Shown: positions 24,645 to 35,900, counted from the first letter of the stretch. The stretch is 64,000 nucleotides of DNA from Escarpia spicata (GCA_963995525.1 OZ023208.1:24695684-24759683); one strand, 5' to 3'. A program made the numbers and translations. The notes: generated by a model from the letters alone, not told the origin.

Positions 24645-25350
24645 CAAATATGCAGTGGTGGCATGCCCAACTTTGCCCATCAATGTCACATGCACAGTGG
24701 TGGCATGCCCAACTTTGCCTGTACACGTCACATGTGCAGTGGTGGCATGCCCAACTTTGCCCATCCATGTCACATGTATAGTGGTGGCATGCCCAACTTT
24801 GCCTGTACATGTCACATGTACAGTGGTGGCATGCCCAACTTTGCCTGTACACGTCACATGTGCAGTGGTGGCATGCCCAACTTTGCCCATCCATGTCACA
24901 TGTACAGTGGTGGCATGCCCAACTTTGCCTGTACATGTCACATGTGCAGTGGTGGCATGCCCAACTTTGCCCATCCATGTCACATATACAGTGGTGGCAT
25001 GCCCAACTTTGCCCATCCACGTCACATGTACAGTGGTGGCATGCCCAACTTTGCCTGTACACGTCACATGTGCAGTGGTGGCATGCCCAACTTTGCCCAT
25101 CCACGTCACATGTACAGTGGTGGCATGCCCAACTTTGCCTGTACATGTCACATGTGCAGTGGTGGCATGCCCAACTTTGCCATTCCATGTCGCATGTATA
25201 GTGGTGCATGCCCAACTTTGCCTGTACATGTCACATGTGCAGTGGTGGCATGCCCAACTTTGCCCATCCATGTCACATGTATAGTGGTGGCATGCCCAAC
25301 TTTGCTCGTCCATGTCACATGCGCAGTGGTTGCATGCCCAACTTTGCCCG
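24645..25350 (-). repeat. 42-bp minisatellite, about 17 copies, derived from PRPF38A coding end and stop
   Basis: On the minus strand the unit is gggcaaagttgggcatgcca plus ccactgtacatgtgacatgg plus at. It aligns with the terminal exon gggcaaagttgggcatgcaa then ccactgcgcatgTGAcatgg, i.e. codons for AKLGMQPLRM and the TGA. So the first unit is coding and the rest are 3'UTR. Alternate units differ at a few fixed positions (tgtacacg versus catccatg on plus), suggesting an 84-bp higher-order period. Confidence 0.93.
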
Positions 25351-25420
25351 CAGCTCATTCGCTTCTCGTACATCATCATCCGTGCTCCGGTTGCGCTTGT
25401 GACTTTTGTGGTGGCGCCCC
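25315..25420 (-). CDS. PRPF38A: PRPF38A terminal coding exon
   Basis: Acceptor ccactttgtag. Encodes GRHHKSHKRNRSTDDDVREA, then NELRAKLGMQPLRM, with TGA at 25317-25315. EANELRAKLG is a motif shared by several spliceosomal proteins. The last 9 or so codons and the stop are the first unit of the downstream 42-bp minisatellite. Confidence 0.92.
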
Positions 25421-25776
25421 CTACAAAGTGGCAACATGTTTGTAGAAACACGAATAATGTTTATAAACGTTACTGAAGTGTCTAATAGGTATGCGCTGAG
25501 GATAAAAACAGCTCCCAGATCCACATTACTGCACACACTGGTTCGTAGTTTGTACAACAAATTTCACAAGGTGATGGTGATTACAATCTTTTAAAAAGCA
25601 GAAATAAAGACAGCTGGATAATCAGACTGGTGATAAGGAAGTGTACACCATTTACAAACAGACCACGGAGACACGCAGAAGTTGAAGACGTCAAGACGAT
25701 AGACAGATTGATGAAATGATGACAAGACATTTTACTCCACATACAGTAGAACCCCATTAATACAAATGCTGGTTCT

Positions 25777-25874
<98 letters not shown>

Positions 25875-28800
25875 ATTTATTTCTGTATAAACGAATCTTG
25901 CACATAACGGTGGATACTAGCATTTGGAAATTCCATTCCTGCACACTGATATGCAGATGTTGACGTTTCTGGATTATTGTGTTGTGTGTAAATGAGGTTC
26001 CACAGTACGTGAGTAACTAGTGCTCTTGTGACATTCTACACGGCTCACCTGTCGTCATCTTCCTCTTTGTGTCTGTGGCGGTGACCTGAACAACACAACA
26101 TAATACTTACTACATCACAGCAACACTACTGCTGAATGAACACACAGGAAATACATGCATTATAAATGGTGATCACATATTTTATGGTCTTTGAAATATA
26201 CCTATACAAATGCACTGGCATTCAAAAATAAACTCAAGACACTACTATTTTCCAATCTTACACATGTTGTATGTTAATTAATTCACGCCATAGATCACTA
26301 AAACACTCAGAATATTATAAAGTTTGCGCAACAAATGTGAATCAGTGAAGAATATACAATGCTGCATTGGAAAAGGGATAAACATAAGTGCAATATGTAT
26401 CTATGGCTCACCCCCAACCATTAGTGTCGCTGTGTTCATAGAATGTTGTATCACAGCAAAAACTAGCACGGTAAGCTATAGCTAATATGACAGATAATTA
26501 AATGATTACATTACCTACAGCATATAACAAAGTACAACTGTTGCTAGATAAACTGTAACTAATATGTCACGTGCAAGTAATTGCGTAACAAGTCTACAAT
26601 ACGTGCATCTGTTTTCCCTTCCCCGGGCAGTGAAGAACTTACTTGAGGATTTGTGTTTTTCCCTTTCCTTCTCCCTGCTGCGATGTCTCTCTGGTCTCTC
26701 CCTGTGTCTTTCCCGCTCCCGTGACCTGTGTCTTTCTCTGTCCCTGTTGCGATCCCTATCCCTGTCCCGACCTAGTCTGTCGTGTTCCCGCTCTCTCTCC
26801 ACGGCTCTCCTGCAATGACAGAGGTCCTACTGTCAGTCTGTGGCAATCATACTTCAAACACTGCATTGTAACGCAGAAGTAATGGTAAGTTCTTATAAAA
26901 TGCAGTATCCAGTTGTTAGGACTGTTCAAAGCACTTTACACAATGTCCAACACTTGTCTATAGCCATGTATTCAGTCATACAGTTGAGTGGCCTGCAACA
27001 ACTCAGTGTGAATGAGCTTGCCCCAGGTTCGACATGGCAGTGTAGGATTTGAACCAGAGTTTTCAAGTCCAATGCTCTAGCCACTGTGCTCCATAGGTCA
27101 CGCCAACGATAAGTCTGTCCTGAAAGACTCCTGATTATCTTTATCGTTAAAACAGTCACATCCATGCAACTATAGAAACACTTAAGTTAATAATTCTAAC
27201 ATTATTTATTATACTATGATTTCCGAGACACTGTGGTCATATTCTGTTTAATCACCACACACCACAGATTTGAAACGGGACTAAACAAAATTACTTTTGG
27301 GGTGGTACTAATCCCAATCCGTGATCCTCACTGGATGGGGCATCACTGGATGTAGCACCACTGGACGGGGCATCAGTGGATGGTGCATCAGTGGATGTAG
27401 CACCACTGGACGGGCCATCAGTGGATGTAGCACCACTGGACGGGGCATCAGTGGATGTAGCACCACTGGACGGGCCATCAGTGGATGTAGCACCACTGGA
27501 CGGGGCATCAGTGGATGTAGCACCACTGGACGGGCCATCTGTGGATGTAGCACCACTGGACGGGGCATCAGTGGATGTAGCACCACTGGACGGGGCATCA
27601 GTGGATGTAGCACCACTGGACGGGGCATCTGTGGATGTAGCACCACTGGACGGGGCATCAGTGGATGTAGCACCACTGGACGGGCCATCAGTGGATGTAG
27701 CACCACTGGACGGGCCATCAGTGGATGTAGCACCACTGGTCGGGGCATCAGTGGATGTAGCACCACTGGACGGGGCATCAGTGGATGTAGCACCACTGGA
27801 CGGGGCATCAGTGGATGTAGCACCACTGGACGGGGCATCAGTGGATGTAGCACCACTGGACGGGCCATCAGTGGATGTAGCACCACTGGACGGGGCATCA
27901 GTGGATGTAGCACCACTGGACGGGGCATCAGTGGATGTAGCACCACTGGACGGGGCATCAGTGGATGTAGCACCACTGGACGGGGCATCAGTGGATGTAG
28001 CACCACTGCAAAATGCACTGTTGGAAGTTGCACTTACATCTGATATTGAGACTTTAAATGATGCTCGATGTAATTACCTGCGGTGAGGAGAATGACTTCG
28101 ACTTCTACGGAAGCGAGGTGACGGACTTCTCCGTGGTCTGTCCCAGTCTCGAACACTTGGGCGATTCTCTGTACTTGGCACATTGTCTCGGGTCTTCTCC
28201 TAAACAAACGTCATTTAAAACATGACATACACTTTCTATGTAGATTCTATCATAGAAAATCCGATTCTAACAATCTGTACCGGACAACATGCAAGATTTA
28301 GTGCACTTTTAATTAATTATTTGTTATTATATTTGTGTAACATTTCCACCCAACATATTCAGACTGTATGGTTGCAGCACTAAACTAAACGACATTATAT
28401 ATACTTATAATAAATGTATGGTATAATAAATGTGTTTATTCTATTTTGCTTTACGAAAAGCCGCAGGAAAACGTGGAAGACCACAGCCGAGATGTGAAAG
28501 TTCTGCAGCAGTACAGAGCTAGACCTCACTGCTGTACAATGGAACCAAGAGTAAGAACAGACACACACACACATATATATATATGTGACCTGCCACAGCG
28601 AAGTGGATATTACGTCGCAAAATTGTGAAATGGAGTTTTCTACCTTTTTTGATTCCACAGATCATGAGCTTTAAAATGAGACGTAATTTTTTGAAATATT
28701 TTCAATAGTCTGATTTGTTTCCGAAATTGAAGCAACATTTTAAAAACTTACGTTTTGAGAAACATGGTCATTCTGACTCAGTCTTTTGTTTTAGAATATC

Positions 28801-31800
28801 CAGGTCAGTTTATAAATGCAGGCGTTTTATTAATTTTAGATTATTTGTTGAGAAAATAAACTGGGCATTGAAAGATGAAATAATAATGCATGCATTTCTG
28901 CCAAAATCACAAAATTGATGGCACCCGACATAGACAGGCAGCAATTTTGGTCCCACGCGCAGAATACATCTGTTTAACGTGGATCGCTGTGGCGGACAAC
29001 ATGTAACAGTGTGACGAAAGTTTGACTGACCTCCTCCTCCTCCTCTTCCTCCTCCTCCTCCTCCAAGTCGTCCATCTCATCATCCAGCGCACTCACTCGC
29101 AGCTCCAGCTGGTTTGAGTCCTCCAGGATGTGGCGCTTCTGGCAAATTTATATTAAACTTCTACAACAGCTATATCCCCAGGAGTCTAAGCTCAGAGGTG
29201 CAACATACAAGAATCACAAGGCAACAACCATGAACAGGGAGTCATCATTAGAACAAGGGACTGGCAATGGTTTACGGTAGGAATGTGATTTCAAACCCCA
29301 AAAGTTTCTCCGAAAGCTGGCTAGTTTCAGATGATTTTAACGTGAATTGGAGTTGAATCCAGATTTTGCATGTAGCTACAGAGAATGTATGTTTGCCAAA
29401 GTTAAGCTGTCTAGGGAACAAAAAGTTGTTGAGCAAGAGATGATTTGAGGTTCCTGGGGATATCTGAAAAAACACTGGCAACTGACCAAATAGGATGATT
29501 GATGTATAGAAATACACTCATTTAACTGCAAATAGGGTATATTTAGCATCTAACATAATCTACACAAAGATACATAATGGCAACTTCTAAACATTTGTGA
29601 TGACTGTTTTAATAAAGGTAAGTTTGAAGGCACAAGGGATTCATAGATTATGCAGTAATAATCAATAATAAAAGAAGTTACAAACATTCATTAAAAACTA
29701 TTTTTGGGATTCATGTATTACTTGAAAATACATGCACCAATCAAACTACACATCTATAGTAATGCAATGCTTTTGATTACTCAAGTATTGATCAATATCG
29801 GAGATTAAAAATGTTGAGTTCTTTCCTGACTGATGTATCTGTATTTACCTGAATTCTAGGCAGGATGATGTCGACAGATCGTTCATCATGCAAAAGTTGG
29901 TCGATAAACTCATCCATGTGCATCACTTCAAATGCTGGGACAACAGAACACCATTTATTACTGCACTGTAACTATTATTGGAAGTGTTTTATGGTGAAGC
30001 TGCAGATTTTCCAACCACAATACACAAACAACCCATGCATGCAAACAATTTTCCCAAGCTTCAACCCAATGATGCTGCCATTTTTCGAAGTTCTACCACA
30101 CGCCAACTCAACTGTCCCCATCACTTCATCTGGCAATTTAAGGTAAGATCATATGTAATGAATTTCTTATTTTGTTTATTTGAACACCGTGTGACCTACT
30201 TCCTAGTTTTGTCTGACACCTGATCTTCCTGTAGTCGAGATAGAGAGGCTCGAGGTATTTGTAGCAGTCGAGAGAGGTGCCAACTAGACGCATGTAGACG
30301 GCTCCAAGTGCTCGCACATACCTGCAATGAAACAATGCTTTCTTCTACACCCACTGATCCTGTGCACAGGAACAACTGTGTGTGAGTTCTGTAACCCTCT
30401 ACTACTTTCCAGTTGACTAGCACAGGTTTATTAAGCTGGCAACAATTTATAGGGAATTTTTTAATTGATAATAATTTCCTGTCTCATGAGTGACCCTGGC
30501 TGACTTGTGCCTATCCTATTTTTAGTGTTCCCATTCCGGTAGAACAGAAATAAAAACATTACCTATTTACAATTTTTCAGCATGTAATCATCTAAGCAAT
30601 CAATATTAACATGTATATATATCACCTTATGAAGTTGCAAAGACTGTGCTATTTACAGTAAAATCATCTGCCTGTCTAACCAAGTTCTAACATCGGCAAA
30701 GCGCGGACTGATTAATCCACCAGACGATGACTGGAGTGAATCAGTGACCTACTTGAAATCATGTTGTGTGATGAACTCGACGACAATATCTTTCTCTGGT
30801 TGAATCTGGAGCATCTTGAGAATGAGGCATAAGAATGGCGCAGGTTTTATGTTGCCTCCGTACACACCACCAACGTACTTCAACTGCATTGCTTTGTCCA
30901 CCAGCAGCTCGGCTGAAAACCCACATGACTTGTATAGTTATACGTGACCCTTACCTTTCTTCTTCAGGCCTTCCGGCCCATAAGGCTGCTGTCTGACTCC
31001 GCCATGTCAATGGCTACGTGGCTTGCTTTGCTCCATGTTGCCCAGCCAAGTTGGTTCCGTTCTTTTTCCACTGTGGTTCTCCATGTTGTTTTTGGCCGAC
31101 CAACTTTTCTTGTTCCTTCCAGCATCCATGTCAGTGCTGTCAGTGCTGTCAGTGCTGTCAGGCAGTGGTTGTGGTCCTTCTTTCTCAGCATGTGCCCAAT
31201 CAAATTCAACCTTCTTCTCTGTACTTCTCTGTTGATCTTCTCTTCTGCTGTTCTATTCTCAATGTGTTTGTTCGAAATTACTACTGGCCATCTAATTTTT
31301 TTAATTCTTCTGACAGTTGATTTGAAAAATGTCAAGATTTTTATACGTGAACACATCCTGAATTCAGTTAGAACTAATAGAAGTGAGATCTAGATACAAT
31401 GTTGTATATTCACATGAACTTGTGTAACAAACTATTCCATATGACATCACGTCAAAACATGTACTACATCAAAATATATATCGACAAATTACATATCTTT
31501 GGTCCCTCCTTGATTCAGTTTTTTTATTTCATCTCATTTCGTATGTTCATTTACTGTAAAGTAAATCAGTAAAGTTGTTATATTTTACAATCTTTACATG
31601 TAAAAGTATGGGTATCACCAGTTTGTATGGCAACAACCACAATGTGCCACTTCCACTATTTATACATACAATACACAAATTATTATTTACGACTGTCACT
31701 GTAGTGTAGCTACTCAGTTTGGCGGTAGTGGACCATTCAAACTCTGTATTGCAGATACTCGGTTATCGAGATGATTATAATGGCGCTTTACAGATTTATT

Positions 31801-32556
31801 TATTATTATTTTTAATATATTTTGAACAATGAAATAATTTATACTTAAAAAAACACAATATGGGTACTTGCCAAGCCCATGCCATGTCACATGTGACTTG
31901 TCAATGTCTAACCAAGTCAGACCAACCGAGTCTGAGTGAGCATAGCTACACGGTCGCCGTTCGACCCACTTCAGAAAGCGTGCTATAAAATCTTGTGAGA
32001 TGTAGCCGCTGATCTCTGTATATGACTAACAAGAATTGAGCGTGACTTCCCTCGCCAATTACGTCACGTGCATCAACACATCATAAATGGCATGCTGTTA
32101 CCAAACGTTTTGCGCGGCACTGTATTTTTGCATGGAAACTAAGTACTGAACTAAAACCAACTTTTCTGACAATTTATTTGCATAGCATGAAACAAATAAG
32201 TGATAAGGAGTTACAATATGGATATCTTTCGTAATTGTTTCTTTAGATTTTTTGGAAAACGGCATGTTTTTATTATTTAACACGATCGGCGACAAGACCA
32301 TTACTGGCATTAGGCCCTATACCCGGGCCGGTACTGTCTCAGTCAGACTCAGTCAAATGTCTGGCAAGACGTTGAAGTGGAGCTAAGTACGCAAGCACTT
32401 CCGTTGGACTGATTATATTCACGCACCTGATAGAGCGAAGCATTCTTCCTTCCAATAGCGACATTCATATATTCGGCTACGAATAATCTTTTCAACAAGA
32501 TACTGTGGGTTTGTTCCTTTTACCGATTGTGCATCTTTCACCGTGCGATTCGCCAT
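25315..32556 (-). CDS. PRPF38A: PRPF38A pre-mRNA-splicing factor 38A, complete, 9 exons
   Basis: A nuclear spliceosome component that joins with the tri-snRNP in the pre-B/B complex and is needed for activation. Exons on the minus strand, 5' to 3': 32556-32427, 30912-30753, 30321-30200, 29934-29849, 29138-29031, 28199-28078, 26809-26643, 26085-26049, 25420-25315. The sum is 1038 nt = 345 residues plus stop (human protein 312). Residues 1 to about 170 form the PRP38 domain (starting MANRTVKDAQSVKGTNPQYL). Next come a Glu run (192-202), an RS-like region, a long alternating Arg/Asp/Glu block (about 245-295), His-rich linkers, and a C-terminal EANELRAKLGMQPLR helix. All phases agree. It is transcribed head-to-head with ORC1. 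Intron 6 and the 3'UTR hold minisatellites; the 3'UTR one is copied from the coding end. Confidence 0.96.
25743..26010. mobile_element. Possible Tigger-like MITE with internal (GT)n
   Basis: acagtagaaccccattaata at the left and gaggttccacagtac at the right resemble short inverted ends. The (GT)n run occupies the middle. Weak. Confidence 0.35.
25778..25871. repeat. (GT)n microsatellite, about 47 dinucleotides
   Basis: Uninterrupted gt/tg run, inside the MITE-like block at 25743-26010. Confidence 0.98.
26049..26085 (-). CDS. PRPF38A: PRPF38A micro-exon 8 (37 nt)
   Basis: Acceptor tgttgttcag, donor gtgagc. Encodes SHRHRHKEEDDD between split codons. Its phases (1 in, 2 out) join exons 7 and 9 exactly. 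Confidence 0.85.
26643..26809 (-). CDS. PRPF38A: PRPF38A exon 7 (RD/RE-rich)
   Basis: Acceptor tgtcattgcag, donor gtaagt. Encodes RAVEREREHDRLGRDRDRDR and onward, an extended alternating Arg/Asp/Glu low-complexity block longer than in the human protein, ending KEREKHKSS. Confidence 0.9.
26883..27105 (-). mobile_element. SINE family 1, minus strand, PRPF38A intron 6
   Basis: On the minus strand: agtggctagagcattggact (A box), ggttcaaatcctaca (B box), then gtaaagtgctttgaacagtc and ataagaacttac. The tRNA-like head is well kept. Confidence 0.75.
27315..28010. repeat. 30-bp minisatellite, about 23 copies, PRPF38A intron 6
   Basis: Unit gtggatgtagcaccactgga plus cggggcatca, very homogeneous; variants are cgggccatca and catctgt. 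It ends about 70 bp from the exon 6 donor. Thirty is a multiple of three, so open frames on both strands are by-products. Confidence 0.95.
28078..28199 (-). CDS. PRPF38A: PRPF38A exon 6 (RS-like)
   Basis: Acceptor ttgtttag, donor gtaatt. Encodes EKTRDNVPSTENRPSVRDWD, then RPRRSPSPRFRRSRSHSPH, typical Arg/Ser sequence for spliceosome recruitment. Confidence 0.92.
28585..29000 (+). mobile_element. GTGACCTG MITE, copy 2, in PRPF38A intron 5
   Basis: Starts gtgacctgccacagcgaagt; shared interior words include catgagctttaaaa and gcatttctg..aaaatca. It ends about 25 bp before the sequence of the exon 5 donor. Confidence 0.75.
29031..29138 (-). CDS. PRPF38A: PRPF38A exon 5 with Glu run
   Basis: Acceptor atttgccag, donor gtcagt. 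Encodes KRHILEDSNQLELRVSALDD, then EMDDL and eleven Glu codons (ten GAG, one GAA) up to the donor, a slippage-prone triplet tract. Human PRPF38A has a similar acidic run here. Confidence 0.93.
29849..29934 (-). CDS. PRPF38A: PRPF38A exon 4
   Basis: Acceptor ctgttgtcccag, donor gtaaat. Encodes FEVMHMDEFIDQLLHDERSV and onward, to DIILPRIQ, the end of the PRP38 domain. Confidence 0.95.
30200..30321 (-). CDS. PRPF38A: PRPF38A exon 3
   Basis: Acceptor tttcattgcag, donor gtaggt after GGAA. Encodes YVRALGAVYMRLVGTSLDCY, then KYLEPLYLDYRKIR. The donor was chosen over a GT at DYRKIR because only it preserves frame and the conserved spacing to FEVMHMDEF. Confidence 0.94.
30753..30912 (-). CDS. PRPF38A: PRPF38A exon 2
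   Basis: Acceptor ggttttcag, donor gtaggt. Encodes AELLVDKAMQLKYVGGVYGG, then NIKPAPFLCLILKMLQIQ, continuing into PEKDIVVEFI, the core of the PRP38 domain. Confidence 0.96.
30955..31370 (-). mobile_element. LINE reverse transcriptase C-terminal remnant, PRPF38A intron 1
   Basis: The minus-strand ORF has RRRLNLIGHMLRKKDHNHCL and GRPKTTWRTTVEKERNQLGW, a hallmark tail of non-LTR reverse transcriptases (RRW..LGH..R then RGRPKTTWRR). A triplication TALTALTALT (cagtgctgt repeated on plus at about 31131-31160) interrupts it. It starts about 45 bp from PRPF38A exon 2. Confidence 0.75.
31400..32426 (-). other. 5' part of PRPF38A intron 1
   Basis: AT-rich; no element or exon recognised. Confidence 0.5.
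32427..32556 (-). CDS. PRPF38A: PRPF38A exon 1
   Basis: ATG at 32556-32554; donor gtgcgt. Encodes MANRTVKDAQSVKGTNPQYL, then VEKIIRSRIYECRYWKEECFALS, close to the human start. An in-frame ATG further upstream is possible, but conservation begins exactly at this Met. Confidence 0.97.
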
Positions 32557-32791
32557 TTCGTTTGCAAAAATGACGCTGTCTGACCTCATTGACATATGCT
32601 TCGTCTTGGAACGGAAGTTTAATATTTGGTTTAATTTCAAATTATCTGTATGGTGGTCATTTATCACAGAGTGCAACCACATTCAACATATGTAAATTAC
32701 ATTTGTAATTAAATTACGTGCTCGTACACGCATTTTGTTTGTTACTTTTTATTAACAAGTTCAACTAACAAGCATTTGTCACGAAAGGCAA

Positions 32792-32796
32792 ATTGG
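32792..32796 (-). promoter_or_regulatory. Inverted CCAAT box
   Basis: ATTGG on the plus strand (CCAAT on minus), 22 bp before the E2F site. CCAAT plus E2F pairs are common in cell-cycle promoters. The motif is short, so chance is possible. Confidence 0.35.
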
Positions 32797-32817
32797 AGGT
32801 AGCGATTTATGCCAACC

Positions 32818-32825
32818 GCGGGAAA
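32818..32825 (-). promoter_or_regulatory. E2F site GCGGGAAA upstream of ORC1
   Basis: GCGGGAAA is a perfect match to the E2F/DP consensus TTTSSCGC read on the other strand. It lies 27 bp upstream of the ORC1 ATG, so it may fall in the 5'UTR or core promoter. ORC1 transcription is E2F-dependent in flies and mammals, so the site is in the expected place. Confidence 0.65.
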
Positions 32826-32851
32826 AGAACGACTTTCGTGTAGCAGGGAAG

Positions 32852-32955
32852 ATGGTCCTCAAAAAGTCCCATTTTAGTCAAGATGAATTGTGTAAAGTCC
32901 GATGGATTGGGAAAGGAAAAGTACAAGATCGCAGATTGAACTACACCCATTATAG
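32852..32955 (+). CDS. ORC1: ORC1 exon 1
   Basis: The ATG in ggaagATGG is a good initiation context. Encodes [20 protein letters not shown], then [14 protein letters not shown], matching YSWVGRPLLDRKLHYQTY of human ORC1. Donor gtagtt; phase 2. Confidence 0.88.
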
Positions 32956-35900
32956 GTAGTTGTTGTGTCTTTGGTAAAAGTGCAAGAGCAATTTATACCC
33001 ACTCGGTGTCAATGACAGTGTCACAAAATTGACAAACAATTGAAATGATGTGTTTGTTGACATCGTGATTGTCATTCTGAATCTCTGGTAATAATCAAAT
33101 TACAAAACAGCCCAGTCTTGGACAAACACAGGAGTTTACTTTAGACTAGAGTGATGTTGTGCCTTGTGGGTAGTCTATGTAATGATAAATTGGATACTGA
33201 CGCTGTATACTGGACCACTCGGTTTCTGCCTTATACAAGCATAATATGCAGTTGTCACCAACACTTTTTGAAATCGTTCAGCAACGTATCAATATTATTA
33301 ATCAGAACCACTTATTTCATCAATGGCATGCAAACGAAGCGTCAGATAAGTTGTTTTTAGTGAAATACTTAAAATATTTGTAAGATGATAATCACTACAC
33401 GCGCCATACGGAAGCATTCGGTTTCTGTCTCATCATGTTCAAAATCATCACTGTGCGACAAATCGCAACGCATTCACTGTATACATTTCACTGGCTGTTC
33501 GTTAACTTTCCTGTGGTGATTAAGGTGAAAAGTTGCTTACTATTTTGCCCAATCAATTTAAATATTACGGTTGTTTATATCACCATCACCGATGTGGTGC
33601 ACTGTAGTCACGTGGTCTGCGTTCGCTATCAAAACATCTATCAAAAACCTGTTTGCCTCGTTTTAATTTGAGACAAATAACTTTGTTGCAAGTTTGTAGA
33701 CGTCCTTTGCTCACTGTGTCCGATATATCTGACTAAAGATGTATTTAATATGAGATCCAGCTATATAATCGTAATGAGGCAGAAACTCAGATAGGGCAGA
33801 AACCGAGTAGGTGACTGTATGTGGAACCACCCCGTCCTGCCTTGACAGCTGACTCGCGCACATTCGATTGAATCTAGACTGAACTTTCTATAGTGAAGTT
33901 GTCCCAAGTCAAGACGTCATCTTCCACACACTAGTCCAGAGTCAGAATAATTGTATGTATATGTTTATAATTATAATCAGTCAAGGTGAGTGGATGTGGT
34001 GAATTGGAGTTTCATTGAAGGCTACTGTATAAAACTCAATTTTTTATTTCAATAACCTGCAATGGGATCATGTTCTACATAATAATTGAAAATAATAACT
34101 AATTTATACTAGTGTCAAGTTTATGCATCACAAAATTCCGTGATAAAGCAGTATTGTGTCGGCTTTCTGAAACCTAAGACTTACACAGAATTATAACATG
34201 CCAACCAGGTTCATTACCAGGTGACTTTTGTAGCTTCCAATTCAGCATAAATTTTCATCAAAGCATTCAAACAGTAGAGAACACACAACAAGGGGGATAC
34301 CAAATTGGATGACGAACAAACTTAGGACATGCAACCATATATTTTATTGACTAGTTGGTTTGACTGATTGGTGTGCAGCGTCCTCAGTGAAGGGGTTTGA
34401 TGTCATGTCATCAATGGCATTCGCAAATGGTGCACTTAACTGGCCTAAATTATAATTCTGTGGTTATATGTACATACTAAAGCTCTGCGTGTGGTGGGTT
34501 TTGGCCTGCGGGCCCCCGCGGGTTGGATTTTTTTATTTGTTGCGGTGTGGGTTAAGTTTCAATTTGTGTAGGGCGGTCTGCGGGGTAGCCATTTCTATAT
34601 GCGGGCTACTGCGGGCTGACTTATGTAACTCATTAACGGTCATCAGTTACAGGTGGGACATTCTTTGTGCTTGTTAATAGGGCGCGCAAGTCTCATAATA
34701 ATAAGAAGAAGAAGCTAACTTCTATTGCGCCTAAATCCTTGGAAACCAAGCTCAGAGGCACATCAAAACAAAAGGATTGGTCAATCTCAAAATCCATAAG
34801 TAGTTTTTCCAGTTGTCAACAGATGGGTCAAGGCGCTAGGGAGCTATGGTGGATAAGCAAGGTTGTAAAGATACGTTTTTAAATGACGACAGAATTTTGT
34901 AATATTTTCAACTGATCTAACACTAAGAGGGAGCATATTCCAAAGAGTTGGTGCAGCAACAGAAAAAGCCCTAGTTCCAATGTTAGTGTTGACTCAGTTG
35001 CCATGTTGGTTTTATGCTATTTTGCCTTTTTAATTCATGATTAATAAAGATGATATATTTTAAATGATTCCGTGTCATCTGTTGTGGGCTGCGATGCAGG
35101 TGCAGGTTGACTTTTGACTAATTACGGCGGGATGGGTTGCGGGCCAAGTCACTGCGGGGCGGGCCAGGATGAGGCAAAATATGCATTGCGGACTGAGTTG
35201 TAATATGCGGGGCAGGCTGTGGGTCAAATGACATAGTTGCGGGGCGGGTGGGGGCTCAGATTTCCAGCCCACGCATGGCTTTAGTATATACATCTTCGTC
35301 TTCATTTTCCACCTAGTGTCAACTTACTGAGTCTGAGAATACACGGGAGCGCGGCTAGTGTAGTAGTTAGCACATCCGCTTGGCATGCCAGTGCTCTCAG
35401 TTCGAAAGGGAGGCATGATATTTGGTATAAAAACCTGGCTCTCAACATTGGGGACTGTGTATCCTCGTGACTCGGAGATCACATTAATGTCGGCCCTATC
35501 TCAATTTGGGATGTAAAAAAAACACCGAGGACGACAAGCACTTTGGCAGTGACCATCCTCAGTGCCAGCATATAAAAGTCGGTTTGGCGATAAAGTTCTG
35601 AAAAAGGCTGACTACCGGTAGTTGAATGAGACCATTACATTGTAACCACAATAATACTAACTAGTCAGTTAATAGAATGTTGCCGAGTGCTGGAAACAAC
35701 TAGAACATATGGTAGACTTAGTCTTCTAGGGTTAATCATGTTTAGTTTAGCCAAGGCTATAGTTTAGGCCTTTTAGTTCAGACATAAACGCAAACAATTT
35801 AGCTATATCCTGTTTAGTTTCTTGTATTAAGGCTTAAAGTTGAGTACTTTTATAACTTTTGTGAATTGTAAGTTTTGGTAACCAAGAAGCAGTCAAGACT

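Larger units (their letters stand above)
32557..32851. promoter_or_regulatory. Divergent (bidirectional) PRPF38A/ORC1 promoter
   Basis: Only 295 bp separate the two start codons, which point away from each other, so both transcripts must start here or in upstream noncoding exons. The interval has no obvious TATA box at either end. It holds an E2F-type site and an inverted CCAAT box (separate entries). In human the same two genes are, from memory, adjacent and divergent on 1p32.3. Confidence 0.75.

Noticed and set aside
24531..25451. 306-codon antisense ORF over the 42-bp array
   Set aside because: A different frame from the PRPF38A terminal exon; the repeat length keeps it open artificially.
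26564..26882. Plus-strand Ser/Leu/Cys-rich ORFs
   Set aside because: Antisense of PRPF38A exon 7 (RD/RE-rich), which always gives such shadows.
27308..28043. About 240-codon ORFs on both strands (VVLHPLMPRP; GISGCSTTGR; VDVAPLDGAS)
   Set aside because: 30-bp minisatellite in PRPF38A intron 6. All open frames are by-products.
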